A model generated the notes under the pieces. It worked only from the letters and a program-made list of their open reading frames with translations. It ran no database searches and was not told where the DNA came from. A stretch of 64,000 nt of DNA from Ostrinia nubilalis (lineage: Eukaryota; Arthropoda; Insecta; Lepidoptera; Crambidae). Location: contig NC_087111.1 in the NCBI RefSeq assembly GCF_963855985.1, positions 8,747,001 to 8,811,000 of the forward strand, written 5' to 3'. Position numbers and translations under genes: made by a program. Positions within the stretch are counted from its first letter, which is position 1, and each line of letters begins with the position of its first letter. Shown in pieces: positions 33,605-44,803 of the stretch.

Positions 33605-34380
33605 GATGGGTTCGGGGTGCGCGCGCATATAGAGAGCGCTTCCTCAGAGAAGACCTTTTATAAGACATCCTCGGGAAAAGTGGAGTCACATCTGTTTACA
33701 TCTGAGATTGATCTGAGGTAAACATAGACAGAAAGTAATATATTTTCTTTGAATATTTATTGATTGTCTGCCGTTAAGACAGAGAGAGAGAGAATAAAGA
33801 ATTAAGATTACAATAGCTACATACCTCAAAGAGATTCAATTTCGCGATCGCTTCAAGCAGCGGAGCACATAATGACGCACAAAATAAAATAAAAAAATAC
33901 CTATCGAAATAAATTATTTTAAAAAGCCACAGCGAAGCGATTTCACACTTTAAACTGTCATGAACTTACTTTGTCTAAGCATACAAACCATTGAACTATT
34001 TATTAATTTAGAGACTTACAAACATTAATTGTAATGTACTGGCTGTTTTCGTCACTCTCAAGGAAAATCCATGTTTTATCATAGCATCTCCAATTTATTT
34101 AGGGTGTAATTTGAATATCATGCATTCACATACATAAATCCAATCTGCACATACGTGGGTGGCTGTAAATTAAAAATCTGCATGATGTTTTATTGCCCCG
34201 TTTTCCCATAAAAAAATTCATGAAAAATGGTTCATTTATTTTATCTCGATAAACTTTGGGGACCTAATACATTTTAATTAAAAATAGCAGAGTAGGCGTT
34301 TTAACGATTGTTACGGGAAGAATTTAAATGAACTTGATGAAAAATGTAGCCAAAAAGTACGTTTTAATGAATTGTAATTA
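33605..34380. other. AT-rich gene-free stretch
   Basis: A short (AG)n tract lies at about 33780. Nothing else is recognised. Confidence 0.3.
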
Positions 34381-34381
34381 A

Positions 34382-34530
34382 CGCCCGTTTTCACAAACGA
34401 TGCTTGCTTAAGTGAAGCAGCAAATCGAACGCATAGCGTTAAATAGAGCTCTGTGATTGGTTCGTGTGTGACCCTGTGTGTCCACCGCACTGAGAGACCT
34501 CATTGTAGGTAATGTTTGTAAATATGGGCG
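34382..34530. mobile_element. MITE M1 copy
   Basis: It runs from CGCCCGTTTTCACAAACGAT to GTAAATATGGGCG and contains GCTTGCTTAAGTGAAGCAGC. TAA lies at the left only; the right flank reads TCA. Confidence 0.75.
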
Positions 34531-35008
34531 TCAGTATTTTTGGCGCTCATTTTGCGTGGTCTTTTTTTATTTTTTTTTGGGCAAAGGCATAAAAATGTCT
34601 TTGAGCAGTCGTAGGCTGCATAGTTTGCGACCTTTGACTCTGCAAAAGTGACATTTTGTAATGTGTGTTTTGCGCGCGAAAACAAAAACAAAATGGAGTC
34701 GGTTGTTTACATTTTTTATCAGTTTTTTCCGTCAATTGTCTTGATTATTGCAGCTATCATTGGTAAGATTTTTATACTAATGTGCGGGTACCACTATTGA
34801 AGAACAATAAAGTAAAAGTAAGGAATAAATAACTATTTGATGCTCACTGTTTCTAAGTAAAACTCCTTGGGGCCTTCAAATGCGAGAAGTAACCAGAACT
34901 AACCACGCATATCAATGAGTTAGTTGTAGTTTAGTTTTAGTAAAGGAAATATCCGAAACACATTGTTAGGGGAAGCAGTTTCGTTGGTAATAATATTACA
35001 TAGATTAA

Positions 35009-35154
35009 CGCCCGTATTCACAAACATTACTATGAGGTCTCACAGTGCGCGTGGACGCACAGGGTGACATACGAACCAATCATAGAGCTCTATTCAACGC
35101 TGTGTGTTCGATTTGCTGCTTCACTTAAGCAAGCATCGTTTGTAAATACTAGCG
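35009..35154. mobile_element. MITE M1 copy with TAA target duplication
   Basis: It runs from CGCCCGTATTCACAAAC to AAATACTAGCG. TAA flanks both sides (35006-35008, 35155-35157). Confidence 0.8.
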
Positions 35155-35326
35155 TAAGTAATTTTATTAGTCTAGTTAGACCTAAGAAAATTTCGTCAAT
35201 TTTATCTGAATGTAGGAGCAAGGGTTTACTTTTGTTTTTTAATGATTAAAGCCTCCTCCATTGTGGCGTATTTGGATAAAAGTGGTACAAAAATGTTGTC
35301 AATATCTCTTTTCCTAATCATTATCA

Positions 35327-35445
35327 TATCATCATCATTTCAGCCATAGGACGTCCACTGCTGAACATAGGCCTCCCCCAATGATTTCCAGTGGAAATCA
35401 TAATAATGGCCGGTGGGTGCCGGCCTGCATCCTGCGCCTTTTTAC
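35327..35445 (-). mobile_element. RTE-type LINE 3' end, (ATG)n tail
   Basis: ATCATCATTTCAGCCATAGG leads to GAACATAGGCCTCCCCCAAT and on to GCCGGCCTGCATCCTGCG. The segment TTTCCAGTGGAAATCATAAT is a local rearrangement. It is 5'-truncated. Confidence 0.75.
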
Positions 35446-36147
35446 TATCTTTATGAATATGCTTTTCCTGATATGAATTAAAATTCATAGTAAGTACATC
35501 CGAAACATATTTCCAGAGAGTTACTATGTATGTAATACTTACTTATTTATTTACTACTACAACTGACTAAACTGATAGACTAATCTTCATTCCCATTAAT
35601 TCTTTTCGCCGAGTTACAGAACCTGGACTAAGAACAAGAAAATAAATAATTGTCCGCCCGAGCCCACATGGTTACCAAAACAGTATCTTAAGGGGCAGCG
35701 CACACCTACACACTTTTGTGTCATAAGTGGTTCATATAGCCAACAGCTGTGCCAACAGTGAGTAAGTTCAACTGAAAGCAGGATGTTATTTTGGTATTTT
35801 TCTATTTACCTAGTTCTTGACTAATTTTATTGCGAATACCAAGATAGGCGAGCAACGTTCTTTGTCTGTTTTAAAATTTTTGAAATCATATCAAAATAGA
35901 AATACCAAATCAAAATCCTACCTTTTTTTGTGCAGGTCTAATTGCTTATTTCATGTTGGTTATATGAAAATAAAATATTCACAGGTGGCTTGTATGAGAA
36001 CTACCAAACACAAAAGTGTTTACGTTTGCGCAGCCTCTTATCCTACCGAAAAACTAAAGGTTTTTTCTTTAGATCTGATAAAGAAATGGGCTTTACGTGG
36101 ATAGAGCACGAAAATAGTTTCTAGGAAACATACGATTAGAGATCTTT

Positions 36148-36205
36148 TCAACCGACTTCAAAAAAAGGAGGAGGTTCTCAATTCGACCCGTATGTTTTTT
36201 TTTTT
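36148..36205. repeat. Fragment of the GGTCGAATTGAGAACCTCC repeat
   Basis: CAACCGACTTCAAAAAAAGG leads to AATTCGACCCGTATG and a T-run. It is the inverse of the end at 46505-46558. Confidence 0.55.
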
Positions 36206-36287
36206 AAGATAACTCTTTGCTTTAGTTGCGTCGACTTTTTATGCGCGCGCTCTTCTGCAAACTAAGTCCGCTTAGGTAAGGAAGTAA

Positions 36288-36633
36288 CGCCTGTTTTTAC
36301 AAATATTACTATGAGGTCTCACAGTGCGCGTGGAGCACAGGATGACACACGAACCAATCACATATCCGTATTCAAGCCATGGCCGTAGAGGCCACGTACC
36401 GGAAATTGCAGCGTGGGACGTCCCACAAGGTGGACCGAGGACCTGATAAAGGTAGCAGGAAGGCACTGGATGCAGGCCTACCTACCAACCGTGCGATGTG
36501 GAAGTCATTGGGGGAGGCCTATGTTCAGCAGTGGACGTCCTGTGTCTGAAAATTAAATGATGATGATGATGATTCAACGCTGTGCGTTCGATTTTCTGCT
36601 CCACTTAAGCAAGCATCGTTTGTGAATACGGAC
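36288..36633. mobile_element. MITE M1 split by an RTE LINE
   Basis: The left part (36288-36375) and right part (36572-36633) together give a normal M1 with ends CGCCTG and CGGAC. The break occurs in the internal CTCTATTCAACGC segment, where the LINE at 36376-36571 sits. Confidence 0.8.
36376..36571 (+). mobile_element. RTE-type LINE 3' end nested in MITE M1
   Basis: On the plus strand the sequence runs from a degraded GRPR-region to GGAGGCCTATGTTCAGCAGT and a (ATG)n tail. ATTCAA is repeated at 36370-36375 and 36572-36577. The direct repeat lies within M1 sequence, proving LINE insertion after M1. Confidence 0.8.
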
Positions 36634-36970
36634 TTAAGGATGTAATCGAATTAAAACTTAACTACTAGGTAGGCTAGAGGCTATTTTGGTTTAAACCACA
36701 ACTAATATTATAGGAAAGATTTTGTATGTTTGTATTGAATACCTACTTTCTATCTTAACTATAACTACTGACCGATTTGAAGAATTCTTTCGCAATTATA
36801 ATTTACTGAACGTACCTTTGCCTACAACTATACTCGTATAGGTAAATGGCGTATTGTATTTTTAAATTACTGAGCTGGCGTTGATACTTGTTATGTTGTA
36901 GGTACCGAAGAGGTGTGGTAGGGCAAGCCATTTGGGACCTGTCTGTATAAGTGCTCTGTGTACCTACCAA

Positions 36971-37126
36971 GAGTTTACGTTAGGTGTGCTCGCTAGCGAT
37001 TACGTCAAAAATCTCTATGAAGATTTTGTTTCTTGAAAGTAGCCGCTAGGGACGCTGCACAATATGTCATACTAATTAATGTCATTTTTTTACGCAGTCG
37101 CTAGCGAGCACACCTAACGTAAACTC
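36971..37126. mobile_element. MITE, GAGTTTACGTTAGGTGTGCT ends
   Basis: Both ends carry GAGTTTACGTTAGGTGTGCT followed by CGCTAGCGA, exactly inverted (about 29 bp). The imperfect flank CCAA/ATGG may extend the repeat. Confidence 0.8.
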
Positions 37127-37129
37127 ATG

Positions 37130-38365
37130 GTAAGCACACTGAAGGGTCTCCTCAAATATTTTGACTTTCGATTTTGATACTGTGCCAAAGTTACCTTCAT
37201 TCAAGTGTTGAGTTACCCATGTCTAGACTAAACGTCTCAACGACAATAGTGTCACAGTGTCACAAGTGTCACAGCGTCCTAAGGGGTTGACCTCAGGTGT
37301 CCATTACAGAGACTAATGTGCCAATCCACCTGAGCGAGGTTTGAGGGTTCAACGACTATGGGACTACTATCAAAAAGTTTAATCGAAGATTCGAGTAGGT
37401 TCATCCCTTTCTCGCAAAGTCAGTTGCTAGAATGAGCGATAGTGATAAGTAGATAGATTTGAAACTACGTAAACGGTATTTGGCTGTAGCCCTGCTGATG
37501 TATTTCAAAAGCAATATACCTCACAAGTAAAGTGTTACGGTGTGGATTTATTTTAAAGACACGATTTTCCACTTCAGATAAAAATGATTTAATACTTACT
37601 TTAAGCTCTGGGATGTCCTAATGAAAATTTGAGACTAACATTGTATATCAAAAATACGAATAGATATTTTCGCTTCGACAATTTATTTTAAGCTGCATGT
37701 GTTCCTGTTTTAGATAAGTATATAAGTAGAATTATAATAACAGTTTCAGTTTAACTTTAGTTTAAGAAATAAACAACCATTTTTGCTTGCTTATTTTCCC
37801 TCTACTTCATTAATTTCTCACGGATGATGCTCCACAGTAAGCTGAATATAAACACACACAAAATTGTATAGGTACCAAACAAATGAGATTTCTTATTCCT
37901 AAAAATCCTTGAATTACAGTGTAAACTCTTTATAACGTTACTCGATTAAACGAAAAACTTCTTATAACGTCGAAATTTCTTGAATTTGTTGGTTTAACTT
38001 GTTTTTTATTTATATATAGAAATAACTTCAAGAGAGACTCAATTCTCTATAATTAATTGAAATTCAGACAAAACTGTGGAGAAAATAGAGTTTCCTACAT
38101 AATATTTTCTTTTTTCAATAATAAAACATTTTCCAGTTCAAAATAACACCATAAAACCCATAATATAAGAACGGGGATGTTTTACGGCGCAGTGGAGTGA
38201 CTATAAAGAATATTGCTGTACTAAACAAAATTACGGGCTGAGATTGAGTTTGGAAATATCCTGTTTGATGGATGACTGCACTTCAAGCTATACTTTAGTA
38301 TCTTATTCAGTTGAAATAGGAGCGATTTTGCAACAACAAAATGTATTATATTATCATGCCTAATA
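37130..38365. other. No gene recognised
   Basis: AT-rich sequence without recognised repeat ends or coding frames. Confidence 0.3.
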
Positions 38366-38370
38366 ATTAA

Positions 38371-38515
38371 ATTCATCATCATCATTATTATTTCAGCCAC
38401 AGGACGTCCACTGCTGAACATAGGGCTCTCCCAATGATTTACAGATTGGCCCGTTGGTAGCGGCCTGCATCTAGCGCCTTGCTGCTGCCTTTAGGAGGTC
38501 GTCTGTCCACCTTGC
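38371..38515 (-). mobile_element. RTE-type LINE 3' end, (ATG)n tail
   Basis: ATCATCATCATTATTATTTC leads to AGCCACAGGACGTCCACTGC and on to GGAGGTCGTCTGTCCACCTT. The direct flanks are not preserved. Confidence 0.75.
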
Positions 38516-38979
38516 GTCCATTTTATTGTCAAAAAATTAAATTATTGTAATTTTTTGAAAACTGACTGAATCAAACCAGTTAATTTAAGAGTCAAGCTAC
38601 TGACTGGTCTAACAACCTAAAACTCTAAACAAGTTTACTTTGGTATGCAGATAGTTATTATGACGTAGGCATACGTTATCCGTTTAAAAATAAAAGGAAG
38701 GATATCCCAAAATTCACCTCCTAAACGATGGTGGGATCTAAACATTAACGCGAGCGGAGACATGGCCAAGAGTTAGTCCTTCATAAACCTTGAACGCGTC
38801 TCGTCATAATAAAGCAAACAAATATTCCGATATTTCTGACGTACCTATCGTATCGTTTACATTCCATTAACTTCATACTCCCACCGACACACAATATCCC
38901 CGGAAGTGAACTGATGTCTTAACCTTCTTTATGCTTATGGTAGAATAACAACGCAGTAACCCGCTTACGGTCTGTGAGA

Positions 38980-39260
38980 CCCAGAGTTGAAAACTTTCGG
39001 TCCCACATACTACGAACGGACAAGTATGAATAAATCAAAGAATGTAATGTATTGGACATTGCAACAATATTTTATAGACAACTTTTGGCCACAGCTCGTG
39101 TGGACTCCCATAATGGTTATGATAGAATAGTTTTGAAGAAAATATTGAAGATTGGAATGTTTGGAAACTTTCGGACCTACAGACTATAAAGATACGAGAT
39201 GAATAGGTATGTCAAATAAATTGAACGTATTGGACACTTGAAAATAAACTTAGACTGAGT
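38980..39260. repeat. Old diverged tandem repeat
   Basis: GAAAACTTTCGGTCCCACA to GTATTGGACATTG (38990-39063) resembles GGAAACTTTCGGACCTACA to GTATTGGACACTTG (39167-39241), a period of about 175 bp with many differences. Confidence 0.4.
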
Positions 39261-39373
39261 AGTTTCTGTGCACAGTTTTTCTCACATGGATATTGCCTTT
39301 CACAATTTCATCATCGGTATACCTAGTCGATTTTGCATGATTACGTAATAAATAACGGATTGGCGATTGGGCG

Positions 39374-39423
39374 ATTTTCGCGATATTTTCCTTGAAACAA
39401 TTCAAGGAAAATATCGCGAAAAT
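39374..39423. repeat. Perfect 23-bp-arm hairpin
   Basis: ATTTTCGCGATATTTTCCTTGAA and its exact inverse are separated by ACAA. It contains the palindrome-like TCGCGA. Confidence 0.8.
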
Positions 39424-40078
39424 TCGACAAAACTATTGTGTCGGTAAAATCAATAAGGATTATGTTCTTTTTTAAAAGCTTTCGAACATATTTTGGAGAG
39501 AAATGTTTAATAATAATTTCATAGGTCGATTTAAAAGACCATCATACGAGCATTAGAAGGTTTAACCTCCAGAAGAAGGCGCTGGAGTTTAATGACTTCG
39601 TTGAAGTGAAAATGAAAAATTATACTTTCATTTACACACGGCACATAAAGTAAATAAAAGTTCACATGATTTTGTTGGAGTTTGTTTTTCTTTGTGTAAT
39701 GAATTTTACATGCAATCTTCTACTGTTCAGTGTTGACTAACATTATTGAATTACAACAGTTAATTTCCATTTTAAATATTTATTTTGACTAACTAATCGT
39801 CTAAAGAATATGGTGGGACTTGAAGTGATGACTTTTGGTTTTCTTTGAGTTTTAATTCAGAATTATAAAACAATCAACAAAATTGGAAACGAGTCCAAGA
39901 AAACTAAAAGCAATGCGTCTAAGAAGAACCAACTCACTTTTATTATGTTTTACTTCATGTTTTTAGCCTTGGCTTAATTAATTTAATTAATTTGAAAATA
40001 ATGTAGCAACCATAACCTAACCTAACCAAGTACAAGTAATTAATACCTAATTGTAAGTTAACTGAAAACCTAGGTAAA

Positions 40079-40190
40079 AAGATTATGAGACATGTAGAGG
40101 CTCCTTAAGAGCAAAATGACGATTTGTAAGAACTATTTATTAGTCTAAACAAATAAAGAAATTTTGACTTTGACTTTTTTGACTTTGACC
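40079..40190 (+). mobile_element. LINE 3' end with TTTGACTTTGACTT tail
   Basis: GGCTCCTTAAGAGC, TTAGTCTAAACAAATAAAGA and a (TTTGACT)n tail are the plus-strand equivalents of 24112-24230. The RTE element next to it inserted at its tail. Confidence 0.6.
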
Positions 40191-40205
40191 TTGAGGAATA
40201 ACATA

Positions 40206-40518
40206 AATGCCCCAGCGGCCATCAGCTCTACGAGCTATGTGCCCCGCCCACTGCCACTTGATTTTAGCGATTCTGCGGGCTATGTCAGTCACTCTGGTTC
40301 TCCTACGGATCTCCTCATTTCCGCTGAGGCAGGAAAGTTCTTGAGTGGCGACCACGAGCCGGAAGACGTAGCGTGGGCAGGCCTCCCACTAGGTGGACCG
40401 ACGATCTAGTGAAGGTCACGGGAGGTGCCTGGATGCGAGCGGCGCAGGACCGGTCTTTGTGGAAATCCTTGGGGGAGGCCTTTGTCCAGCAGTGGACGTC
40501 TTTTGGCTGAAACGAACG
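40206..40518 (+). mobile_element. RTE-type LINE with internally inverted 5' half (twin-priming type)
   Basis: The plus-strand part (from about 40332) reads VLEWRPRAGRRSVGRPPTRW and continues to FVQQWTSFG, a stop and a (CGAA)n tail at 40518. The left part (40206 to about 40330) encodes the preceding residues, RRRTRVTDIARRIAKIKWQW through GRWG, but on the minus strand. AATAACATA flanks the whole unit (40197-40205, 40519-40527), so both parts arrived in one insertion. Only about two codons are missing between the parts. Confidence 0.9.
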
Positions 40519-40877
40519 AATAACATATATAAACGGAAAAATGAAATAAAAGCCTTCATTACTACAATAAGCTAGAATAGCCGTATCAGATTCGTCTCCA
40601 ATGATAAAGTTATTTCCCGAAAAGAAAAAAAAACTCAATAATACAAAAGAATTTGAGACAAAAGACATCCCAGGACGGCTTCGCCCTTCATCTTATATTT
40701 AGCGGGTGCAAAGCGAATTGTATAAATTTTACCCTTCCTTTGGGGCTGATTCTCTCTGAAGATGTAAGCAATAAGAGATGTGTATTCTATGTCTTGTAAG
40801 GCTAACGAAAATAGCGTAAAAACTGACCAAAAATAGGTTCACAAGTCTTACCCTCAACATTATCTAAAGGTCATTTA

Positions 40878-41023
40878 CGTCCGTATTGACAAACGATGCT
40901 TGCTTAAGTGAAGCAGCAAATCGAACGTACTTACAGCGTTGAATCTCTGTGATTGGTTCGTGTGTGACCCTGTGCGTCCACGAGCACTGTGAGACCTTAT
41001 AGTAATGTTAGTGAATACGGGCG
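40878..41023. mobile_element. MITE M1 copy
   Basis: It runs from CGTCCGTATTGACAAACGAT to GTTAGTGAATACGGGCG. It contains a small insertion (ACTTAC) and a small deletion relative to other copies. Confidence 0.75.
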
Positions 41024-41029
41024 TCAGTC

Positions 41030-41740
41030 TACATGACCCTCTCCAATTTCTCAGGTAAATGGAGTATTTGGTCCCCCACGCTGACCAGACGGGTTGGGCA
41101 GGCGCAATGTTCGCATATTTATCTTTTAGTCACATCTACGGTACTACTAGGCTAGTTTCACACTGTCTTCTTAACAAAAGCCTTAGCCGAGCCACAGTCT
41201 GGGGCGGAGCCGCGAAATATTGTCTAAGCCTTTTAGTCTTGACAATAATTCGCAGTTTCGTCCCAACGACTTTGGAGTACCTACACCGTTAGGTTTTCGT
41301 GGGTAGGCCCTTTCCATCTGGCAGAGAGACATGCGTTTCTTGACGAAAAAAAAAAGATATTCGATACCAGCTCGGGATTCAATATGACACCCGTTACATA
41401 AAATACTGATTTATAACTTGGTCTTACTGAAATATTTACGTTTTAACATGCATGAGATCAACCAAAGTATTTCAATAATTTTAAAAGCTCATGATGCTTC
41501 TATGCCTTGTCGTTCACTCGCAAAGAAGTCTGCAATATCGACACCTTTATTTTACCGTCAATCGTAAATCTAGGTGTAAATGCTTCGAAGCAGTTCGCTC
41601 AGTCGATTGCTCTTAAAAAGGAATATTCTAGTGCGAAAGAAATGATAGTTTTATTGTCTAGTAGACTTTTATTGCCAGACTTTAGGAGATACCATAGACG
41701 TGTGACTCGTGTAAGCTCAGTTGAACCGATGGTTTAACGT
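41030..41740. other. Two open frames of unknown meaning
   Basis: Plus-strand frames at 41059-41292 (77 codons) and 41507-41737 (76 codons) show no domain I recognise. The first is preceded by TCAGGTAAAT and is moderately GC-rich, and could be a transposon fragment. I would not call either a gene. Confidence 0.2.
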
Positions 41741-41759
41741 ATCCTATAAAGCACGGAAT

Positions 41760-41947
41760 CCCATTTCTATTCCGATGATTAGCCCTCTAGCTAGACAAAG
41801 TGACATAATTCCGTTTTTAAATCGATACTAGACAAAGTAAAATTAGATTTTTGTTTTTTCAATTCCATTTCGCCATGACATGACTCTGCAAAACGATTTT
41901 GAAACTGAATCTTTGTCTAGGGAAGCCGACTATCAAAGTAGAAATGG
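41760..41947. mobile_element. MITE with ~40-bp imperfect inverted ends
   Basis: CATTTCTATTCCGATGATTA with TAGACAAAG is mirrored by CTTTGTCTAGGGAAGC and CAAAGTAGAAATG. Confidence 0.6.
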
Positions 41948-42069
41948 ACACTTTTGTGCATCTCATCTGTGATTTGAACCCAGGACCTCCATATAAAAGA
42001 GTCCAATCACTTCTTGACTGATGTTGACTACCCACTGGAAGTCTATACTTAATCTTCTTCTTCTATCTA

Positions 42070-42282
42070 TCTATCTATATACCTAAATAAAAATTGAATT
42101 GATGTTCGATAGTCTGATTAAAACTCGAGAACGGTTGGGCCGATTGAGCTGATTTTGGTTTTAAAATGTTTGTCGTAGTCCAGGGTCTGGTCAGGTCTAA
42201 ACGGTGAGCAAATACGCGCGCGATATTGTTTTTCTGTGACAGACAAAATTTCACGCGGGCGAAGCCGCGGGCGGAAAGCTAG
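42070..42282 (+). mobile_element. Helitron, Lep1-like 3' end, different 5' body
   Basis: It ends GAAGCCGCGGGCGGAAAGCTAG. The 5' body (GTCTGATTAAAACTCGAGAA) matches the copy at 54512-54699. A (CTAT)n microsatellite abuts its 5' side (42063-42077). Confidence 0.8.
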
Positions 42283-42315
42283 TACTCAATATTAATGTTA
42301 TTGAGCTTATAAATT

Positions 42316-42357
42316 ATGCTGAATGATGATGGTGACTGTACCATCATCATTCAGCAT
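42316..42357. repeat. Perfect 18-bp-arm hairpin
   Basis: ATGCTGAATGATGATGGT and ACCATCATCATTCAGCAT are separated by six bases. Confidence 0.8.
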
Positions 42358-42636
42358 TCAGACCAATCATTTTTGTTCTAAAAACAACCCTATCACAAAT
42401 ACATAAAGAAGCCACAGTGCTTACCTCGACGTGCCGTTTCATTACTTATTATAATCGTTTATTTTGCTGTTATCCTTGCAAGGAGGAAGAAAAATGTTAA
42501 TAAAATGGAATGACCCTCGTCATGGTCCTGACGTGCTAACGACACCCCCTGGTTTTCTTGGCTGCCAAGTTGCCTGTTGCCAAGACTTGGCAACAGGCCA
42601 AGGGCGGAATTGCAATGAGATCTAGCTAAGATTCCC

Positions 42637-42783
42637 CGCAAACTAAAGACTTAGTCGGCCGATAGTTGGGCCCGATTCTATGGAAAATCGGCAGATACTA
42701 AATCGGTGTGCGCACTTTCTTCATGTCCATGCTAAATTAACAGCCCGACCCAACTATCGGCAAATAAAAGACAAAGTCTGAGG
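42637..42783. mobile_element. MITE M2 (copy 3), at duplication boundary
   Basis: It runs CCGCAAACTAAAGACTTAGTC to AAGACAAAGTCTGAGGC and contains GGCCGATAGTTGGGCCCGAT. It ends exactly where the duplicated segment starts. Confidence 0.7.
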
Positions 42784-43073
42784 CTTACGCTTGCCGCGTC
42801 ACTACAAATTCTTGAAGTGCAATGCACGTCGAATTATTGTTACCAACGGAAGAGGCGTTGGCGTCTCTGGGTCTAACTGAACTATCTTTGACATTTTAAC
42901 CCGGCTTGACTTAAATTCCGACATTATTCTTGATTAATTTACCCAAAACCATTGACAGTTTATTTAAGAGACGATACCTATTATGGCCTACTCAAACCGT
43001 CTGGTCAGTTTGGGAAGTATAAGACAAATCCTCCATTTTCCTGTGACGGAAAAATTAGAAAGAAAGAGTCTTA

Positions 43074-43192
43074 TGCCCGTTTTCACCATCAATCCCTATT
43101 TTTTAAGTGACTCCTTTGACAACGAAATTCATGACGTTATGTCTTACCATAGGGGTCACTTAAAAATTAGGAATTGATGGTGAAAACGGGCA
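43074..43192. mobile_element. MITE with TTA target duplication, absent from copy B
   Basis: TGCCCGTTTTCACCATCAAT and its inverse bound 119 bp. TTA lies at 43071-43073 and 43193-43195. Copy B has no insertion at the equivalent place (near 47240). Confidence 0.85.
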
Positions 43193-43636
43193 TTACTCCT
43201 GCAATGGAGACCAAATGACCCTATGATGAAACGTTCTATAATATTATCTCGTTTTGTTTTTTCACGGAATACTTATTATAATATTTACACCTAGAAGGGC
43301 TCTTCAGACCCCCACTTCTTTATTTATTTCCCCATTGGCATTCAGCATTGTTCCGTAAGTGTTCCGGGCGGGACAAGGGCCCTTGAAGTCGGAAATATGA
43401 TACAATAGGCAAAAACCATATTTTCTGGAGGGCAACACTCATTTGTCATGGCCCTTGGCTAAGACAGTGTACGTGCCTGTACCGTAGATATTTTTTATTT
43501 CGATTCACCGGCTATTCTAGGCCAAAGAGTCCTTAATTGCCACTGATTTCGATTGACAAATCTGTTAAATTACTGACCTAGATCTATAAAGTAATTAAAG
43601 AAATCGGATGACAGAAATCGGAACCAGCGCTTAACT

Positions 43637-43790
43637 CAAGCTTCAGCCAAACCAACGCGTGCAGATCGCGTGAGAGATGGTGATCATAGGCCAATGACTG
43701 GACGCGCGATCTGTCATTGGTCTATAATGCTCGCAGTGATCACCATCATCGACGCGATCTGCACGCGTTGGTTTGGTTGAAGTTTCAGTC
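43637..43790. mobile_element. MITE M5 (copy 2)
   Basis: CTTCAGCCAAACCAACGCGT with GCAGATCGCG at the left and the inverse at the right. It is shared with copy B, where it is split by a LINE, so it predates the duplication. Confidence 0.8.
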
Positions 43791-43805
43791 AATGCCTGAA
43801 GTATG

Positions 43806-44230
43806 AGAGCGGCGCGGGTAGGGTGCCAGGTCCAAAATCAGAAAAGCCGGCCTTTTTGCTTCATTTGGCCGGACATTTTACCCTAAAAGCCGGACATGTG
43901 ACGGGGGGGGGGGGGGGGGGGATGAGTGAGTACTATCATCATCGGTTTCTAACGAACATCCTGATGCGTGCGCTTCATATGATTCTGTGGCTCGACTTTC
44001 GCCTGGCGCGGCAACCAAATAAAAAGCCTAACAAAGCCGGACAGGCCGGACAAGGCAATATTGGCCGGACAAGTCCCTAAAAAGCCAAACATGTCCGGCT
44101 AAAGCCGGACGCATGGCAACCCTAGGCGCGGGAATTGACATTTATTATGACGTGACAGGCCGATACATATAAATCTGAAGATCTGAAGTCTCACTGACGT
44201 TTGACGTTACAAACCCTCCCGTGCCGCTCC
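43806..44230. mobile_element. MITE M8, interrupted by an hAT-like MITE
   Basis: GAGCGGCGCGGG and CCCGTGCCGCTCC are the ends. Without the nested element it matches 48132-48252 in copy B. A diverged third copy is at 53455-53690. Confidence 0.75.
43819..44124. mobile_element. hAT-like MITE M7 with perfect 8-bp target duplication
   Basis: GGCGCGGG flanks it on both sides (43811-43818, 44125-44132). Copy B carries a single GGCGCGGG with no insertion. The ends are GGGTGCCAGG and GGCAACCCTA. AGCCGGAC words recur throughout. A 19-bp run of G lies at about 43903-43921. The second copy is 53751-54003. Confidence 0.9.
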
Positions 44231-44268
44231 CATACCTCAGGCACTAACTGAGTTTAGCATTAGACCTA

Positions 44269-44515
44269 TACAGGGTGTTAGGTAAATGGGTATATGAGCC
44301 GACACTAGCCCATGTTAACATGGGCATATAAATGGTGTGGTGAAGTCAGAAATTTGATATCATCATTATAATTTTTTTAATTTTCATACAAAATAAATTT
44401 TATAAAATCCGATTTGTATGAAAATTAAAATAATTAAAATGAAGATATCAATTTTCTGATGCCCATGTTAACATGGGCTAGTGTCGGCTCATATACCCAT
44501 TTACCTAACACCCTG
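44269..44515. mobile_element. MITE M6 (copy 1), TA target
   Basis: The ends CAGGGTGTTAGGTAAATGGG and the inverse enclose about 50-bp arms including CTAGCCCATGTTAACATGGG. Copy B shows the uninterrupted site CCTATAGTGCATGACC. It is near-identical to 54246-54509. Confidence 0.85.
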
Positions 44516-44803
44516 CAGTAGTGCATGACCTATGTCTATTCTGGGATTTTCACGTATTCCAATCGGATGTAGTACGAATCCGCTCCTATTGTATCTCATA
44601 TATTTTAGGATAATTTCCCAAGGCTGTTCTTTGCACGAGTATTCAAGACATGAAGAACACTTGGAAACTTTACTCATTATTAGCTTATCCCTAATTAGTT
44701 CGGCAAGCGTTATGTTTGCTTCGAACGTGTATTGGGTTAATATTTGACTGAGGATTTAAAGAGCTGACTGTGGTTTTAGCAAAAGAGGTAATGTATTTTT
44801 TTA

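Noticed and set aside
33427..33663. Overlapping ORFs on both strands at 33427-33663
   Set aside because: They mirror each other because they lie in the arms of a palindromic MITE.
40164..40668. ORF of 117 codons (minus) and 81 codons (plus) across the RTE insertion
   Set aside because: These are antisense or cross-junction frames of a rearranged LINE; the real LINE frame is described separately.
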